Shown one piece after another: positions 34,174 to 42,051 of a DNA stretch of 64,000 bases. This stretch comes from Cytophagales bacterium. Lineage in GTDB: Bacteria > Bacteroidota > Bacteroidia > Cytophagales > Cyclobacteriaceae. Both the position numbers and the translations under genes were made by a program. A model generated the notes under the pieces. It searched no databases. It was not told where the DNA came from and was given only the letters and a program-made list of their open reading frames with translations. The stretch lies in NCBI GenBank assembly GCA_017303795.1, contig JAFLBR010000004.1, positions 62,001 through 126,000 on the forward strand, in the 5' to 3' direction. How positions within the stretch are numbered: position 1 is the stretch's first letter; each line of letters starts with the position of its first letter.

Positions 34174-34719
34174 ATGAAAACCAGATTTCTGTTCGCCATT
34201 ATCGTTACTCTTATTGCCGGTGCATGCAGTTCCGGCATGTTAGGAAAAAAAGTAAAAGAGCCCTTTCAGGGAAATGCCTACGAATCAAATAACCGTTTCT
34301 TCCGCGCAACGGGTAAAGGCGAAAGCTCTCAAGATAATATTGCCCGTGGCAAAGCTGATATTGAAGCCAAATCACAATTAGCCGGCCAGGTAAGCACTAC
34401 CATGAAGCAAGTGGCCGATCAATATCTGGGTCAGACAGAAAATGCAAACGCTGCCGATGTAGCCGATAAGTTTCAAAGTTTAGTTCGCCAAACCATGAAC
34501 ACCAACATTGCCGATTTGCGCAAAATGGGTGAAGAAAAATTCTACAACGAAAAAGAAAAGAAGTACACTGTATTCATCGCCTACGAAATAAAGAAGAATG
34601 CCATGTTCCGCTTTATGAAGAAGCAAGCCAAAACTGATCAGACCATTGATGAACGCCAGATGAAAATCATTGATGAAATTCTGGATCGGCAAATCAAAGA
34701 AACGGAAGACGAGAATTAA
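34174..34719 (+). CDS. LPP20-like lipoprotein
   Basis: A 181-residue lipoprotein with signal peptide and lipobox (AGACSSG, Cys18 or nearby). The mature part resembles LPP20-type lipoproteins: GEGESSQDN-like region followed by long amphipathic helices (GKADIEAKSQLAGQVSTTMK) and a beta-like EKKYTVFIAYEIKK. Role unknown; such proteins are envelope lipoproteins. It ends before a block of AT-rich inverted repeats at 34721-34805. Confidence 0.75.
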   Translation: MKTRFLFAIIVTLIAGACSSGMLGKKVKEPFQGNAYESNNRFFRATGKGESSQDNIARGKADIEAKSQLAGQVSTTMKQVADQYLGQTENANAADVADKFQSLVRQTMNTNIADLRKMGEEKFYNEKEKKYTVFIAYEIKKNAMFRFMKKQAKTDQTIDERQMKIIDEILDRQIKETEDEN

Positions 34720-34720
34720 T

Positions 34721-34805
34721 TTGATAATTTGAAAATGCGGTGATTTGAAAATGGGAGTGTTAAGGCACATCTCATTTTCAAATTTTCAAATCAACTCATT
34801 CTCAA
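34721..34805. repeat. AT-rich inverted repeat between convergent genes
   Basis: GATTTGAAAATGGGA (34742-34756) pairs with TCATTTTCAAATTTTCAAATC (34771-34791) allowing a few mismatches, and a further TTTGAAAATG lies at 34729. It forms a hairpin between the convergent LPP20 and prfA genes and may terminate both. Confidence 0.6.
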
Positions 34806-34810
34806 ATTAA

Positions 34811-35878
34811 TCACTTCCCTTCCACCAACTTCTCAGCCGTTTCGGCAATCTTAAGTTGATTGATAAATTCATCTACCTCGCCATTCATTACCGAAGGCAG
34901 GTTGTGTTGCGTGTACCCAATGCGGTGATCGGTTACGCGACTTTGTGGGTAATTATAGGTACGGATTTTTTCCGAGCGGTCACCACTACGCACCTGGCTT
35001 TTACGCGATGCACCCATCTCAGCCTGTTTTTTCTCAACCTCGCGTTCATACAGTTTGGCTCGCAGCATAACCAATGCGCGGGCCCGGTTGCCATGCTGCG
35101 ATCGCTCTACCTGGCACGTAATTACAATGCCCGTAGGCTTGTGCGTCATTTGCACCTTGGTTTCTACTTTGTTTACGTTCTGTCCACCTGCTCCACCTGA
35201 ACGTGACGTGATCACCTCAATGTCAGCCGGATTTATTTCGATGTCCACATCTTCCGCTTCGGGCAGGACCACTATCGAAGCGGCTGACGTATGTACGCGA
35301 CCCTGGGTTTCGGTATCTGGCACACGTTGCACCCGATGCACACCCGATTCGTATTTAAAAATTCCGAATGCGCCTTCGCCTTCAATGCTACTAATCACTT
35401 CTTTGTAGCCGCCTGCAGTACCTTCCGTTATATCCAGCACCGACATTTTAAAACCTCTTCTATCGCAAAACCGTTGGTACATCCGCCATAAATCTCCCGC
35501 AAAAATGGCCGCCTCGTCTCCTCCCGTACCGGCCCGAATTTCTAAAATGCAATTCTTATCATCGTTAGGATCTTTTGGCATGAGCAACTCTTTAATCTCA
35601 GCCTCTAAAGCTTCCTGCGCTGGCTCCAGTTCATCCAACTCCATTTTTGCCAACTCTCGCAGTTCCGGATCTTTTTCTTTCTGCAAAATTCCCTTTGCCT
35701 GTTTCAGACTATCCAACACCGATTGGTAGCGGTCATACTTCTTAACTACCTTCTCCAGGTCTCGGTATTCTTTGCTTAGTTGCTGAAATTTCTTTTGATC
35801 CTTTACGGTTTCTGGCTGTGAAAGCAGTTGGCCAACTTCCTCAAATCGATCCTTTATTTCTATTAATTTATCAATCAT
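34811..35878 (-). CDS. prfA: Peptide chain release factor 1
   Basis: A 355-residue class I release factor that reads UAA and UAG and triggers peptide release at the ribosome. The catalytic GGQ is in [16 protein letters not shown], and PQSRVTDHR lies in the domain 3 region. The start at 35878 ([12 protein letters not shown]) was preferred to 35908, because a -7 box at 35903-35896 lies between them. Length is normal for the family. It stands alone between an AT-rich repeat and two palindromes. Confidence 0.97.
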   Translation of the reverse strand: MIDKLIEIKDRFEEVGQLLSQPETVKDQKKFQQLSKEYRDLEKVVKKYDRYQSVLDSLKQAKGILQKEKDPELRELAKMELDELEPAQEALEAEIKELLMPKDPNDDKNCILEIRAGTGGDEAAIFAGDLWRMYQRFCDRRGFKMSVLDITEGTAGGYKEVISSIEGEGAFGIFKYESGVHRVQRVPDTETQGRVHTSAASIVVLPEAEDVDIEINPADIEVITSRSGGAGGQNVNKVETKVQMTHKPTGIVITCQVERSQHGNRARALVMLRAKLYEREVEKKQAEMGASRKSQVRSGDRSEKIRTYNYPQSRVTDHRIGYTQHNLPSVMNGEVDEFINQLKIAETAEKLVEGK

Positions 35879-35895
35879 AACCAGTAAATGGGGTG

Positions 35896-35903
35896 CAAAT
35901 TTA
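35896..35903 (-). promoter_or_regulatory. -7 box for prfA
   Basis: TAAATTTG on the minus strand matches TAnnTTTG, 17 bases before the ATG at 35878. Confidence 0.45.
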
Positions 35904-35928
35904 ATCAAAAGACCTAAAGACCGTATAT

Positions 35929-35978
35929 AAAGACCTGACAGGTCTTTGCAGCGAAACTTAACAAGACCTGTCAGGTCT
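35929..35978. repeat. Pair of perfect palindromes
   Basis: AAAGACCTGACAGGTCTTT (35929-35947) and AGACCTGTCAGGTCT (35964-35978) share the core GACCTGnCAGGTC. Simple intergenic palindromic repeat upstream of prfA; role unknown. Confidence 0.7.
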
Positions 35979-36035
35979 GGTAGATTCGAATGGGACTTTC
36001 TAATTTAGCCGCAGGTTAATTCAACTCTATAAATT

Positions 36036-36503
36036 ATGCGATACCTGATTTTGATTGGTGTAGTTCTATGTTCATGTACCGGCACATTAACGGACGAACA
36101 GCGCAAGAAGATAAAGGAAAACATGGCGCAAGGCGAAATCAAAAAAGTAACAGAAGCTGAAATAACCGATGCTACCTACAGCTGGGGGCGCAAGCTTGCC
36201 AGCATAATAGAAAAGCAAGACCGTATGTTAACCAATCAGTCCTTTCTCGATTCACTCGCCACGGTTGAGGGTGTTGAAATACTTTCACTTCAGCCAAGCA
36301 GCCTAAACCTGCGTTCGATAGAAAAGCAATTATTGGAAGCGTACAACAGTAGTGCCGGAGGTGAAAATGTACAGAAGATGGGAACAGATTCATTGCTTTA
36401 TACCAAGCCTGTCTTTCGCGAACATCCCGATGGTTCAACTGAATTTTTAAAAGCAATTTCTGTCCGCTTTACGCGAAAACAAATTGTTCTCTCCATCAAA
36501 TAA
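36036..36503 (+). CDS. Hypothetical lipoprotein
   Basis: A 155-residue lipoprotein (LCSCTG, Cys14). The C-terminal part (DSLLYTKPVFREHPDGSTEF and LKAISVRFTRKQIVLSIK) weakly recalls Tll0287-like sensor domains, but the heme Cys-x-x-Cys-His motif usual there is absent. Otherwise unknown. It ends 4 bases before the GTG chosen for the large oxoprolinase-type gene, so both are likely one transcript. Confidence 0.65.
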   Translation: MRYLILIGVVLCSCTGTLTDEQRKKIKENMAQGEIKKVTEAEITDATYSWGRKLASIIEKQDRMLTNQSFLDSLATVEGVEILSLQPSSLNLRSIEKQLLEAYNSSAGGENVQKMGTDSLLYTKPVFREHPDGSTEFLKAISVRFTRKQIVLSIK

Positions 36504-36507
36504 GCGC

Positions 36508-39500
36508 GTGCCTGCACCCAAACTTACACCGTGGAAAATCTGGGTTGATACCGGAGGTACCTTTACGGATTGTATTGCGTTTAAGCCATCAGGAGAAATC
36601 AGGCGACTAAAAATTTTAAGCAGCAGTGTAATAAAAGCCGAAGTAAAATCAGTGGTGGCGGAAAATTGTTTGTTGGTAGCCGCAAACCTTCATACTTCCG
36701 TAGATATCTTTAAAAACTTTTCTGTTCGCCTTCCGGGCGAAGAAATTTCATTAACTATTAAGTCTGCAAATCCTGACAAAGGATTGATTTATCTCCAATC
36801 AAAAATTCCAAAACAGATACAGGTTGGTAGCCGTATTGAAATTACAAGCAATGAAGAAGTACCGGTGCTGGCTGCACGCTTGTTGACTGAAACGCCACTT
36901 GATAAAAAGTTTCCGCCTATTGAGATGAAGTTAGGCTCAACCCGCGGAACCAATGCTTTGCTGGAACGAAAAGGTGCGCCCACGGCACTCATCATCACCA
37001 AAGGGTTTAAAGATTTGCTGCGCATTGGCACCCAACAGCGGCCTGATCTATTTGCGTTGCACATCATAAAAGAAGAACCCCTTTACAAAGTTGTATTTGA
37101 AGTTGAAGAACGTGTAGATGCCACAGGCAAGGTGCTTACTCCGCTTGCGCTTAGTTCACTACGAGACCTTGTCAAAAAAATAAAAGCAGCTGGATGTACT
37201 TCGGTAGCCATCGCACTTTTACATAGCTATAAAAATCCCACACATGAAAAAATAATTAAACAAGTATTTCTTGATGCCGGTTTAAAGTATGTAACTGCTT
37301 CACACGAAATTTCAGGACAGATAAAAATTTTACCGCGCGCGGAAACTGCTGTTGCCAATGCCTACCTCGCGCCTATTATTCATTCTTATCTTGATCGGAT
37401 TCAAAACAAACTGTCATCGGCACAGCTTAAAATTATGACCAGTGCCGGTGGTCTCGTTAACGCACAGCAATTTTTTCCGAAAGATAGTTTGCTCAGTGGC
37501 CCGGCTGGTGGCGTGGTTGGCGCAGCTGTTTCGGGTAAATTTTCTGGCGTTGATAAACTCATTGCTTTCGACATGGGCGGCACGAGTACGGATGTTTCGC
37601 TATTAAATAAAACATTTTCGTATCGATACGAGTCAAAGGTTGGATCAGTTCGCATTCTTTCACCTTCATTAGAGATTGAAACCATTGCTGCCGGTGGCGG
37701 ATCAATTTGTGATTTTGATGGCTACAAATTAACTGTTGGCCCACACAGCGCAGGTGCTAGTCCTGGGCCGGCTTGTTATGGTGCTGGCGGCCCGTTAACC
37801 ATTACCGATGTAAATCTTTTACTCGGCAGAATCGCTACTAATTTTTTTGCCGTTCCGCTCTATCGAGAACGCGCAGCACTTGCGCTCCAAAAAATTCTTG
37901 ACAAGATTTATCAGCATACGCACAAACGTGCAAAGCCCGAACAAGTATTAGAATCTTTTCTGCAAATCGCTAACGAAAAAATGGCCGAAGCCATTCGCAA
38001 AGTTTCAGTACAGCATGGCCATAATCCTGCCGATTATACGTTGCTCAGTTTTGGTGGAGCCGGTGGCCAACATGCAACTGCATTGGCGGATTTATTGGGT
38101 TGTAAAAAAATTCTTATTCCGTACGATGCCGGGTTGCTGAGTGCTTATGGTATTGGTCATGCCGATGTTACGCACTTCGAAGAGCAACTTGTGTTAAAAC
38201 CATTACAAGCCGTTGAGCAAAAGTGGAAACAATTATTTACCCGATTGCAAAAAGCCGGTGTCGAAAAGCTACAACGAGATGGTTACAACAAACAAGAAAT
38301 CATTACCCATAAGCAAATTGCTTTCTTAAGATTTAAAGGGCAGGAGAGTTGTATTGAAGTGGATGCGAATGATGCTTCCAAAGTCTTAGCTCAATTCAAA
38401 ACAAAATACAAAGCCATCTACGGCCATTGGTTGCCGCATCGCGAAATTGAAGTGGAGTCTGTTCGGTTGGTTGTGCTGGTAAAGGGTCATTCGCTTAAGG
38501 TTACGCAATCGCGCTTACGCAACTATAAACCAACATCCACACACAAACAAAAAATGTGGGCGGGTAAATGGGTAAACGCAAACATTTATCAATGGGAAGC
38601 ATTGCGTGCTGGTGCACGTATAGTTGGTCCGGCATTAGTAGTTAGTCAGAATTCCACATCGGTTGTGCCCAGTGGCTGGCAGTTTCGGTTAGACAAACAC
38701 AACCATGCGTTATTAACTCAAATCAAAACGCAAAAACCGGTTCGGCAATCTTATACTCAGGAAGCAGCATTGGAATTATTCAGTAATCGGTTTACCGCCA
38801 TTGCGCAAGAGATGGGTGCGCTACTGCAGCGCACTTCGTTTTCAGTAAACGTTAAAGAACGATTGGATTTTTCATGTGCCCTTATGGATGCCGATGGTTA
38901 TTTGATTGTGAATGCACCACACATTCCGGTGCATCTTGGCAGCATGGGTGTTTGCGTGCGCGAGGTGTTGAAAAAAATCTCCATCCGCGAAGGCGATGTA
39001 ATAATTACCAATCATCCCGCATACGGTGGTTCACATTTGCCTGATATTACAATAATCAAAGCTGTATATGTTAATAAGAAGCGTGTGGGTTTTGTGGCAA
39101 ACCGCGCGCATCATACCGAAGTGGGTGGAAGCAAACCCGGTTCTATGCCCGCACATGCTACCACGCTTGCCGAAGAGGGTGTGATTATCGCGCCAACCTG
39201 GCTGGTAAAGCGTGGGCAACCGCAATGGAATGCCGTGAAAAAATTTTTTACAGAAGCTGCCTTCCCAACACGATCATTAGATGAAAACCTGGCTGATCTG
39301 AATGGGGCTTTGGCTTCGGTAAATGTAGGCGAGTTGTTATTAAAACAACTCTGCGAAGCACACAGTACTAACACGGTGCTGACTTACATGAACGCGTTAA
39401 AACACTATGCCGCGCAACAGGTTGGTGAGAAGATAAAATCACTACGCAACAAAGTTTATTCAGCAACCGAACACTTAGACGATGGTGCTAAGCTATGTGT

Positions 39501-40272
39501 TCAACTTACACCTAAAAATAAAAAGCTGTTTATAGATTTCTCTGGTTCTGCTGATGTGCATGCAGGAAACCTTAACGCTACGCATGCCATCGTGCAAAGT
39601 GTAATCCTATACGTACTGCGTGTTTGGATTAACAAACCCATTGCCATGAACGAAGGCTTGATGCAACCTATTCGGGTTATTCTTCCGCATGGCATGCTCA
39701 ATCCGGATTTTACAAAAATACAACCAGCTGTTGTTGGTGGAAACACAGAAGTCAGTCAGCGGTTAACCGATACATTATTAAAAGCCTTGCAACTTAGTGC
39801 GTGCAGTCAGGGTACTATGAATAATTTTTTGTTTGGTAACGCACGCTTTGGTTTTTATGAAACCATTTGTGGCGGCAGTGGTGCTGTTGCCGGTTTCGCT
39901 GGCGCGGATGCCGTGCACACACACATGACCAACACTCGAATTACCGATGCCGAGATTCTGGAACATCGCTATCCGGTTTTGCTTACGCGATTTGAAATCC
40001 GGAAGAACTCAGGTGGCAAAGGAAAGTGGCGCGGTGGCGATGGTGTAATCCGCGAAGTAAAGTTTAATGAGAAGATGGAAGTTAACTTGTTAACCCAACA
40101 TCGCACTGAAAAGCCTTATGGCATGGCGGGCGGAAAACCGGGCAAGTGCGGTAAACAACATCTTATCCGAAGTAATGGTGAAAAAATTGAATTGCCGGGG
40201 TTGGCAACTATGGAAGTGAATTCTGGTGATAGCGTTTTGATTGAAACTCCAGGTGGTGGTGGGTGGGGTTGA
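36508..40272 (+). CDS. Hydantoinase/5-oxoprolinase-type fusion protein
   Basis: A 1254-residue protein joining HyuA (about residues 1-720) and HyuB (about 745-1254) in the order seen in eukaryotic 5-oxoprolinase. This enzyme opens 5-oxoproline to glutamate with ATP; related fusions act on hydantoins. HyuA shows WVDTGGTFTDCIAF, GSTRGTNALLERKGAP and FDMGGTSTDVSL; HyuB shows ERLDFSCALMDADGYL, IPVHLGSMG and NHPAYGGSHLPDITI. The GTG at 36508 was chosen to avoid overlap with the lipoprotein stop; a TTG at 36484 is possible. The exact substrate is not known. Confidence 0.9.
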   Translation: MPAPKLTPWKIWVDTGGTFTDCIAFKPSGEIRRLKILSSSVIKAEVKSVVAENCLLVAANLHTSVDIFKNFSVRLPGEEISLTIKSANPDKGLIYLQSKIPKQIQVGSRIEITSNEEVPVLAARLLTETPLDKKFPPIEMKLGSTRGTNALLERKGAPTALIITKGFKDLLRIGTQQRPDLFALHIIKEEPLYKVVFEVEERVDATGKVLTPLALSSLRDLVKKIKAAGCTSVAIALLHSYKNPTHEKIIKQVFLDAGLKYVTASHEISGQIKILPRAETAVANAYLAPIIHSYLDRIQNKLSSAQLKIMTSAGGLVNAQQFFPKDSLLSGPAGGVVGAAVSGKFSGVDKLIAFDMGGTSTDVSLLNKTFSYRYESKVGSVRILSPSLEIETIAAGGGSICDFDGYKLTVGPHSAGASPGPACYGAGGPLTITDVNLLLGRIATNFFAVPLYRERAALALQKILDKIYQHTHKRAKPEQVLESFLQIANEKMAEAIRKVSVQHGHNPADYTLLSFGGAGGQHATALADLLGCKKILIPYDAGLLSAYGIGHADVTHFEEQLVLKPLQAVEQKWKQLFTRLQKAGVEKLQRDGYNKQEIITHKQIAFLRFKGQESCIEVDANDASKVLAQFKTKYKAIYGHWLPHREIEVESVRLVVLVKGHSLKVTQSRLRNYKPTSTHKQKMWAGKWVNANIYQWEALRAGARIVGPALVVSQNSTSVVPSGWQFRLDKHNHALLTQIKTQKPVRQSYTQEAALELFSNRFTAIAQEMGALLQRTSFSVNVKERLDFSCALMDADGYLIVNAPHIPVHLGSMGVCVREVLKKISIREGDVIITNHPAYGGSHLPDITIIKAVYVNKKRVGFVANRAHHTEVGGSKPGSMPAHATTLAEEGVIIAPTWLVKRGQPQWNAVKKFFTEAAFPTRSLDENLADLNGALASVNVGELLLKQLCEAHSTNTVLTYMNALKHYAAQQVGEKIKSLRNKVYSATEHLDDGAKLCVQLTPKNKKLFIDFSGSADVHAGNLNATHAIVQSVILYVLRVWINKPIAMNEGLMQPIRVILPHGMLNPDFTKIQPAVVGGNTEVSQRLTDTLLKALQLSACSQGTMNNFLFGNARFGFYETICGGSGAVAGFAGADAVHTHMTNTRITDAEILEHRYPVLLTRFEIRKNSGGKGKWRGGDGVIREVKFNEKMEVNLLTQHRTEKPYGMAGGKPGKCGKQHLIRSNGEKIELPGLATMEVNSGDSVLIETPGGGGWG

Positions 40273-40273
40273 G

Positions 40274-40810
40274 TTGTTTCAAAAGTCAACTAGTATTCTT
40301 ACTTTAGACAAAGGACACCTAATAGCAAAGCAGATAGTCTTTGATTCCTTTAATATGACTCTTAATTCTAAACATTTAGCACTTAGGATTACAAAGTATG
40401 GATTGGAGAACCAATCGTTCTCAATATCTAAACTTAAACAAGACCTACAGCTAACTGATTCGGAGGAAACCTTTGTCTTATCTGCATTGCGTAGCCCAAC
40501 ATCTCATACTGATAATCCAAATCACATAATTTGCGTATTTGAAATAACAAAGCCGGAAAGCTTAAAAAAAGAGGAGGGTGGAATAATTTTGCGCATGCCA
40601 TATGAAAAATATACCCTAACTCCTACTGCGCTATATAACTACATCGACTACTTAGAAATAGTAGAAGCTAGAAAGGTTGCGAATGAAGCCAAAAAACAAT
40701 CCAGTATTGCCCTGCAGATAACCGTTTGGTCTATAATTATTTCGACTTTATTTGGGCTTGCCGGAACAATTCTAGTTGTTATTCAAATCATTTTCGATCA
40801 TTTTAAATAG
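40274..40810 (+). CDS. Orphan membrane-anchored hypothetical protein
   Basis: About 178 residues, unknown. A single C-terminal membrane helix is visible (WSIIISTLFGLAGTILVVIQ), preceded by a charged helix (EARKVANEAKKQSS). The middle (RITKYGLENQSFSISKLKQD) may form a small winged-helix-like fold. The start is uncertain: TTG at 40274 or ATG at 40355 (about 151 residues). Its AT-rich codon use differs from the gene before it and suggests recent arrival. No neighbours of matching function. Confidence 0.55.
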   Translation: MFQKSTSILTLDKGHLIAKQIVFDSFNMTLNSKHLALRITKYGLENQSFSISKLKQDLQLTDSEETFVLSALRSPTSHTDNPNHIICVFEITKPESLKKEEGGIILRMPYEKYTLTPTALYNYIDYLEIVEARKVANEAKKQSSIALQITVWSIIISTLFGLAGTILVVIQIIFDHFK

Positions 40811-40910
40811 TCTTTGGGAATGCGGACAAGCACTAAGCTTCATTCTATCAAATAGTAAGGAGCAATCCGATGCTTTAAGAATGAGAAAACACTTACAAGA
40901 GCCAAAATAA

Positions 40911-40945
40911 AAACGACCCGCAAAAATACGGGTCGTTTATTAATA
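40911..40945 (-). terminator. Terminator of the envelope operon
   Basis: AAACGACCCG/CGGGTCGTTT (10 bp, perfect, 8-base loop), followed on the minus strand by TTTTTATTTT. Lies just after the second OmpH gene. Confidence 0.85.
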
Positions 40946-40960
40946 GAATAATTTCAGCGC

Positions 40961-41506
40961 TTAGTTAGGCTTTGTTGCCTCAGGCTTAGGCGTAACGCCT
41001 AATTTCTTCAACACGAGATTAGAGATGTTATACTTATCATCGCTGTAAAGTACAATGTCCTCTCCTGTCGACATTGACTGAGGATTAATTATGAAAGAAT
41101 ATCCATTCTCTTTGGCTGTATCTTCAATTGCCTTTCCCACTTTCTTAAACACAGGATCCATCAAAGCTTGTCTTTTATTTTCTAGAGAATTCTGTGCGTC
41201 CTGCTGAAACTTTTGAATGCTTTCTTGTAAAGCTTGCAACTCACGCTCTTTATCAGCTTTAATTGCATCGGGTGTGGTAGCTGGCATACTTTGATAAGCG
41301 CGCAGCTTGGTTTCAAATTCGGTTGTTTTCGCCTTCAACTGGTTTTCCAATTGGGTGCCGTGGGTTTTTAATTCATTTTCAATTTGTTTGTATTCCGGCA
41401 TCTGGCCGAAGATAGAATTCCAGTCGGCATAGCCGATCTTTTGCGTTTCCTGGGCATTGGCGCTTAGGGTTGCTGCGCAAAACAGTAGTACAAAGAGTGT
41501 TCTCAT
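40961..41506 (-). CDS. OmpH/Skp-family periplasmic chaperone
   Basis: A 181-residue Skp-like chaperone with signal peptide (residues 1-18, ending ANAQ) and a long coiled coil (about 30-120) ending in a beta-rich head. Skp holds unfolded outer-membrane proteins on their way to BamA. It is one of two adjacent copies and ends at the terminator 40911. The C-terminus is Pro/Glu/Lys-rich. Order bamA-ompH-ompH supports the role. Confidence 0.92.
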   Translation of the reverse strand: MRTLFVLLFCAATLSANAQETQKIGYADWNSIFGQMPEYKQIENELKTHGTQLENQLKAKTTEFETKLRAYQSMPATTPDAIKADKERELQALQESIQKFQQDAQNSLENKRQALMDPVFKKVGKAIEDTAKENGYSFIINPQSMSTGEDIVLYSDDKYNISNLVLKKLGVTPKPEATKPN

Positions 41507-41517
41507 TTTTAGTTTAT

Positions 41518-42048
41518 TTATTTTACTTTATCGATAGGGTCTCCCAAACCTAATTCTTCTAATATAAAATCGGTATAGTCGTGCCGCGGATCGGTATATA
41601 CCATCACCAGTTCCGACTTATCAAAGAGAAAAGCGAGCCGGTTTGCCTTACATACTTTTTCTACCGCATCAAATATTTTGTCCTGCAAAGGTTTAATCAA
41701 TTCCTGTTTTTTCAAAAAGTAAAGGCCTTTGTATCCAAAAACCTTTTTCTGATAGTCTTTTAGCTCTGTTTCTTTCTTTTTAATCTCATCCAAACGCTCT
41801 GTTTTCATGGCTTCGGTCAGTAGCACCTGCTCGGCCTGGTAGCTGCGGTATAGCGCTTCTACTTTGCTTTGCATCTCTTCTACTTCCTTTTGCCAGGCTG
41901 CCGAAAGCTGGTCTATCTCGCCTTGGGCCTTGCTGTATTCGGGCAATTTGCTCAACACATATTCCGAGTCAAAATATCCGAACTTCTGTGCAGAGACAAA
42001 ATTCAGGCCGAAAAGCAAAACAAAGACTGTTGTTACTAAAAACCGCAT
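41518..42048 (-). CDS. OmpH/Skp-family periplasmic chaperone
   Basis: A 176-residue second Skp-like protein: signal peptide (1-20), coiled coil (about 40-130) and a C-terminal strand region (SELVMVYTDPRHDYTDFIL). It is the first OmpH gene after bamA, 3 bases downstream, so the two are tightly coupled. The paralogue differs mainly in the coiled coil, which may give them different clients. Confidence 0.92.
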   Translation of the reverse strand: MRFLVTTVFVLLFGLNFVSAQKFGYFDSEYVLSKLPEYSKAQGEIDQLSAAWQKEVEEMQSKVEALYRSYQAEQVLLTEAMKTERLDEIKKKETELKDYQKKVFGYKGLYFLKKQELIKPLQDKIFDAVEKVCKANRLAFLFDKSELVMVYTDPRHDYTDFILEELGLGDPIDKVK

Positions 42049-42051
42049 TTT

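Noticed and set aside
35908-35908. Longer start of prfA
   Set aside because: It lies upstream of the -7 box at 35903-35896 and adds residues not usual for the family.
36484-36508. TTG at 36484 as the start of the oxoprolinase-type gene
   Set aside because: It overlaps the preceding lipoprotein gene by 20 bases; GTG at 36508 follows that stop by 4 bases and leaves the conserved domain intact.
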